Source: Filosporella fistucella (lineage: Eukaryota > Ascomycota > Leotiomycetes > Helotiales). Taken from it: a DNA stretch of 64,000 bases. Made by a program: the position numbers and the translations under genes. The stretch is taken from the NCBI GenBank assembly GCA_030077755.1, contig JAQJZZ010000008.1, positions 2,108,001-2,172,000 of the forward strand. The letters run 5' to 3'. This document shows, one piece after another, positions 59,791-64,000 of this stretch (positions within the stretch are counted from its first letter, which is position 1; each line of letters begins with the position of its first letter). The notes under the pieces are model-generated. The model was not told the DNA's origin. It saw only the letters and a list, made by a program, of their open reading frames with translations, and made no database searches.

Positions 59791-60579
59791 TGATCTCAGT
59801 ACAGCTTTGGCATTGTAGAAACCATAAAATGGGTGCTGGTAGGTATAATCCATTAGACTCACAGCTCACAATGTTGCACCTATATTATATAGGTGGTTAT
59901 ATAGGTGGGTATGGAAATACACCAAGCTAGGAAGTGTTTGCAACCCGAACCCCTTCCTTATGCAGGGCATGAATTTATGATGTTCCACTTTAATAAAAGA
60001 CAAATATAAAACGTGAGTCCAGTAACTATCCAAAGTTCTTCAAAGCACTGGTAAGATAGCCCCTGAAAACTTTTCGTGATCGCGGCAAAGTCGCAGTTGA
60101 CTCCCTACTTGAAGGGGCATATACTTAAACCAGTCATCTCGAGAATTTCCTGAAGCCTTTTTTGTGTGAGAAGGGGACTGGAATCGAGCTTTATTTTAGG
60201 AACTCCAAGTATTGTAAGAAGGGTACGGACCGCATTTGGAGGTTATCCAGCGAAGATCTGGGAAGTAATATGTCCCCTTGTTAATTTTCAACCTAAGTAT
60301 GGGGTCCCATGTAGAATCCGGGCTGGGAACACACCGGATAGGCTCTCAATCCTGTAGTAGATCAACTCTTTATCCTACCTGTCAACCTCGAGGCATTACA
60401 TTGAAGAAAAGACATTTGGCTGTTGTCTGTAGCGGTGAAAGAAATTGTCAAGAAGCAAGTCCGTCAGCTGTTAAAAACCGCAGCTCAAGGAAGGTTTGCG
60501 AAAAGTAGCTACTAAATCATTTATCTTAACTGTCGATTTATAGAAGTAGAGATAAGGGTTAAGTACAAAGTGGAAAGGA
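59791..60579. other. Intergenic; no gene seen
   Basis: PBY1 3' flank, including ATATAGGTGG short repeats near 59886-59910 and AATAAA at 59992. The short frames (60166-60508) have no domain. Confidence 0.55.
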
Positions 60580-61375
60580 AGTGACGGAACACAACGAAAA
60601 GGTGATAACGGAGCTGGCCTAACCAGGAGGCAAGAGGAAGGCTTAAAGTGGCAAGGGAACAACGGAGTGCAACGAAATTTGGCAGCAATGCTAAACTAGC
60701 CAGGAGGTGAGGAGAGAGTTAAAGTGGGAATAGAACGACGGAGTGCAACAAAAGCCTGATAGAAAAGCTGGTCTAGCTAGGATGAGAGAGAAGGGTTAAA
60801 ATTGGCCAGGGAATAGCGGAGCGTAATTGAAGCCGGCAGCAAGGCTAGCCTGGACTAATTCAGAGCCTTGGCCAGAGGACAGAGGAGGCTAGACGACAGA
60901 GTGCAACGAAATCCAAGCACAAGGCTGAAAAGAGCAGGCTGTGTAGAAAAGCAAAATATAGGAGGCTCCACGACGAAGTGCAGCGAATTCCACTAGAAGC
61001 GTGCTAAGTGCCCACTAAAAAGCAAACGACAAAGCGGAAAGCTTGACGACGGAGTGCAGCAAGATATAGCAGGAAGGGCAACACCAAGACTAAGCTATAT
61101 AGTAGGGAGAAGGCTGGCAGAAAAACGACGGAGTGCAACGAAGCTCAGAAGGGGAGGCGAGACGGAGCTATGGAGGAGGAAGAAAGCGGACAGAACAATG
61201 ATGGAGTGCAACAAAACCCTATTAGGATGGTCACTGGGTAGGTGCTAGTTATAGCCCAAAGAAAAGCGGACAAGCTGGCCACGGAACGCAACGAAATGCA
61301 GAAGATACGGGCTAAGATCAGAGGGTAGGGCTGAAAGCGGACTAGCCTACACCGGAGTATAACGAAATCCCCATG
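60580..61375 (+). repeat. Degenerate ~77-bp minisatellite, about 11 units
   Basis: A core like ACGACGGAGTGCAACGAAA recurs at about 60583, 60659, 60735, 60814, 60892, 60969, 61045, 61124, 61197, 61280 and 61350. Spacing is therefore 70-83 bp (mean about 77). Between cores, weaker similarity is visible: CTGG/CTAGCCAGGAGG, AGAGGAAGG and TTAAAGTGG in the first units. Copies differ by many substitutions and small indels, so the array is old. The short frames inside are artefacts of repeat composition. Confidence 0.9.
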
Positions 61376-61388
61376 CCTCATCACCCTT

Positions 61389-61660
61389 CTAGTTCGTTGC
61401 AAGACGACGGGAACAACTATATTCCCTAACTTACTATCTCGCAATATATTTATTTCATATTGGCTATAGGAAGTATGATATCATTTCGTTGCAAAACGAC
61501 GGGAACAACTTTGATCCCTAGTCACTATTCAGAGCCACCCAGCTGGCTTTCAGTACTGTTTCGTTGCATGACAACTAGAGAAACTATCTTCCCTGCTAAT
61601 ACATGTCTAGTAGAAACACTGGCTAAAAGCTCAGTCACTGAGCCGTTGCAAGGTGGGTTG
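61389..61660 (-). repeat. Opposite-orientation repeat array carrying TTTCGTTGCA
   Basis: Immediately after the first array, GTTGCA cores recur in the reverse orientation. They occur at about 61393 (TTCGTTGCAAGACGACGGGA), 61485 (TTTCGTTGCAAAACGACGGG), 61560 (TTTCGTTGCATGACAACTAG) and 61643 (CCGTTGCAAGG). Each of the first three is followed by GAACAACT or GAAACTAT and a CCCTA/CCCTG word. TTTCGTTGCA is the reverse complement of the TGCAACGAAA half of the first array's core, with similar 75-93 bp spacing. A further GAGTGCAACGAC is at 61730. Confidence 0.8.
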
Positions 61661-61739
61661 ACAGAGTCCCTTTGACTTAGTGCCAGACTTGGTCACGCGG
61701 AAGGAAAAGGTACTTCCACTTTGTATCAGAGTGCAACGA

Positions 61740-62675
61740 CCACCTCTCAGTAGTATAAAGTGTGGACACAAATTACTTACTGATCAACTCACGTATGACA
61801 CCCTTTCTATATCACCTCTTTGTTGATAGGATATAAAATATTCAATGCAGACACATTGTGCCTTTGTGTATTCAATAACTTCAATTGAAGGTTATTCGCC
61901 AATGAACCGAGGAGAATGCTGGGGAAATGAACAACGAGAATGCTTGAAATGGTGATTTAGGGAGATGACTTAGGTAGGCATATGATGAGATGTAGCTATA
62001 AAGGTAGGAAGAAGCAATGAAGTGAACATGGTGAGGCCAGTTGCAGTCCAGCAAGAGTAGGAATGCAAGGAGCTTTTAGAATATTAGGTTTCATGCAAGT
62101 AGCGATTGACTGATGAGCTGAGAGATTGGCACAATGCTTCGGTTCATATGCTATTAAATGGAGACAAAGACACTTTCACACTGTAGGTAGACGTGAGTAA
62201 CATAATGAAAGAAGACAGTATGGCAGCCGCGTGCTGGAAGAATACACCTGCTTGAGCTCATAAAGTAAGCAAAGTCATTCATCACTTGATGACAATAGAA
62301 GCTTGTTACAGGCAGGAATGGCTAGTATCACATGCGAACTGGGGCGAAAGAATATGTAAAGGCTCTTCCATGTATTCAGGCCAAAGAAACGATCATAAGA
62401 ACAGATGAACCAGGCATAAGAATATCGAAAGCGAAAACGACCCATCCCAATCCATGGAAACAGTATGTACGGTGGTGCATACCATTATACCCTCCCTGAC
62501 ATCCATACAATCCACCATGTGCAAACTCCTCGAACGCCAGGACGCTCCAGTCATACATAAACACAAGGGGGTATCAGAGCATAAGTCATTCCAGTATTGT
62601 AAAGTGGCTGGTGACGTGAGACTTCCTTATTGTATATGCAGATTTGGAGATTCATATCGTAAGTTAGAGCTGCAT
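61740..62675. other. Intergenic after the repeat arrays; no gene seen
   Basis: About 0.9 kb, partly the 3' flank of the histone-like gene on the minus strand. The frame at 62454-62837 (+) overlaps that gene antisense and has no domain. Confidence 0.55.
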
Positions 62676-63423
62676 TTACTTCTTCTTAGTAGCAGCGGCC
62701 TTTTTAGCTCCAGTCGTATCAGTGCCCTTGATCTTCTTGGTACCGGCAGCCTGAAAGACAGTGTGATTAGAATTATAATTCCCACATTTCCTTTTTGGGA
62801 GGTAAATTGGCAACTGGTAATAATGAAAGCATACTGAGACATATATCGCCCGATCCGTCTAGGAATCGAGCAGATGACAGAGAGAAAATTGCCCGCCACT
62901 GGGAAAGCATTCAGGAAGAAGAATGAGGCGTTTCAAAATGTTCATTTTGTGGCAGGGGTGTCGCGTCCGGATAGCATCACAACAAGAGGTCGCGAGTACG
63001 TACCTTCTTTTCTGGGTTTGCGGTGACAGCTCCTTCAACCTTCTTGACTACTCCCTTGGCCTGTCAAGAAAGTTAGCAATGTTCTATACATTAAAGCGCA
63101 TCCCTCACCTTTGTAGCAACGCTTGTCTTCTTAGCTGGAGCTGCCTTCTTCTTGGTAACACCAACTGGCTTTGCAGCTTTGGTTGTGGTTGCCTTCTTTG
63201 GTCCACGCTTTGCCCCAGTGTTGGCAGTAGCTCTCTTCTTTGTAGTGACTGTGGTAGTCTCGGGGACGGTGGGGAAGACTCTTGGTCGGGAGTTTCCTAT
63301 ATTTCTTCAGCCGAGCCCAGTTTCGAGTAGTTTACGCGCTGAGCTATATTGATAGCTGACGGCGACATAACAACTTTTGGAAGAATACTGACCGGTCGCA
63401 GAGCGGGTACCTTCACGAGCCAT
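62676..63423 (-). CDS. Small Lys/Ala/Thr-rich linker-histone-like nuclear protein
   Basis: Four exons: 63423-63393, 63296-63109, 63060-63004 and 62750-62676; phases agree, giving 116 residues. The start is MAREGTRSATGNSRP. The body is dominated by Lys, Ala and Thr with repeats such as TKKRATANTGAKRGPKKATT, KAAKPVGVTKKKAAPAKK and KGVVKKVEGAVTANPEKK, ending AAATKKK. This is the composition of histone H1 tails, but no globular winged-helix domain is present, so it is not a full linker histone. It may be a chromatin-associated or HMG-A-like protein, or a basic nucleolar factor. An ACGCGT box lies 70 bp upstream of the ATG, as expected for S-phase chromatin genes. Exon structure is well supported by clean AG/GT sites; function is unproven. 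Confidence 0.72.
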
Positions 63424-64000
63424 TGCTTCCTGTAAGATAATTAGTATATAAGTCTGTGGTGGATGTTTGCGCAGCATCGGCGCATCTCGAGGACGCGTCT
63501 AGAGCAATAGCGATGCGACGGGATCCTGCGATAGACTTACGGTTGATAGAGATCGGCTGATTTAAAAGTCTTTAAAGTTGATGGACAGGAGTCGCAAGTA
63601 TTGAGAGAGCTTAATACTCGAGTTGGAGGCTTGAATCAAGATTTCGTGACGAGTTGTGTAGTTCGAAGGTGGTTGGAGCTGGTGAGAGTTGTTGTTATGC
63701 AGTCGATCTAGCGGGATTGCCACGGCCCTGGATAGCCGCACGGATAAAACGAACTAGATTTCAAAATGTTGTATAATTCTTTTGGGCTGGAATCAGGTGG
63801 AGATGAAGGAGATAATTTTATTTAATATCACTATGTGTATAAAATAGAAGCAAACCCTCCTGATTGTTTTATGGAAAGCTGTTTATCACGTGCTGCACAT
63901 CCTTCTTAAGGTAACCCCGCCGAGTCATTACAGTCATAGGCTTATAGGCAACATCATTTCCTCGATCGTTTTTAGAATGCTTGGGCAAGCATGGAGAGAG
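63424..64000. other. Promoter and upstream region of the histone-like gene
   Basis: Contains ACGCGT at 63493-63498 and probably a leader intron with acceptor TTACAG just before the ATG (minus strand, about 63435-63440). The AT-rich end (63760-63860) shows nothing else. Confidence 0.5.
63493..63498. promoter_or_regulatory. MluI cell-cycle box (ACGCGT) before the histone-like gene
   Basis: Perfect ACGCGT within GGACGCGTCT, 70 bp upstream of the ATG at 63423. It is a candidate MBF site. A single six-base palindrome has a sizeable chance of occurring at random. Confidence 0.4.

Noticed and set aside
60580..61660. CRISPR-like array
   Set aside because: Eukaryotic context; repeats are degenerate, the spacers are themselves related, and orientation switches partway. 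It is a minisatellite.
62454..62837. 127-codon plus-strand frame
   Set aside because: It overlaps antisense the last exon and 3' flank of the histone-like gene and has no recognisable domain.

Overview
The window is nuclear DNA of a filamentous ascomycete (Pezizomycotina). Evidence: many short spliceosomal introns (mostly 45-60 bp, GTAAGT-like donors, CTAAC/CTGAC-like branch sites, TAG/CAG acceptors), fungal-specific families (Duo1, Tvp18, Aim21, fungal seipin, SurE-TTL Pby1, DUF7918, unspecific peroxygenase) and no operon structure. The style of proteins and gene spacing suggests Leotiomycetes (Botrytis/Sclerotinia-like), but that placement is inference.

Layout: (1) 1-6.4 kb: 5' part of an SR140/U2SURP-like splicing gene (-), an FAD-dependent amine oxidase (+) and TATA-binding protein (-). 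(2) 6.4-13.4 kb: a gene-poor stretch, then a seipin gene (-) bracketed by two perfect 42-bp inverted copies of a GC-rich repeat, with an AT-rich decayed tract inside. (3) 13.7-25.2 kb: an F-BAR/SH3 cytokinesis protein (-) divergent from NOT1, the CCR4-NOT scaffold (+). (4) 25.9-34.3 kb: a secreted heme-thiolate peroxygenase (+), an Impact-domain protein (+), a secreted serine beta-lactamase-like hydrolase (-) and a DUF7918 protein (-). (5) 35.5-43.1 kb: NTF2, TVP18 and AIM21, all +. (6) 44-47.1 kb: a decayed acid trehalase (GH65) pseudogene (+), followed by an isochorismatase-like hydrolase (-). (7) 48.9-56.1 kb: a cell-cycle block with two divergent pairs, MCM10(-)/RNase H2 subunit B(+) and DUO1(-)/a putative Sic1/Rum1-like CDK inhibitor(+). 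(8) 57.3-63.4 kb: PBY1-like SurE-TTL protein (+), a degenerate ~77-bp minisatellite of about 11 units followed by an array carrying the same core in opposite orientation, then a small Lys/Ala-rich linker-histone-like protein (-).

Gene models were rebuilt by joining exons so that splice sites and reading phases agree. Several contain coding exons of only 7-18 nt. MluI cell-cycle boxes (ACGCGT) lie in both divergent promoters of the cell-cycle block, upstream of the F-BAR gene and upstream of the histone-like gene, which suggests MBF-type G1/S control. I found no CRISPR, prophage, intact transposon, rRNA or complete tRNA, and no convincing new multi-gene system. The most unusual items are the repeat-bracketed seipin island, the minisatellite with orientation switch, and the trehalase pseudogene.
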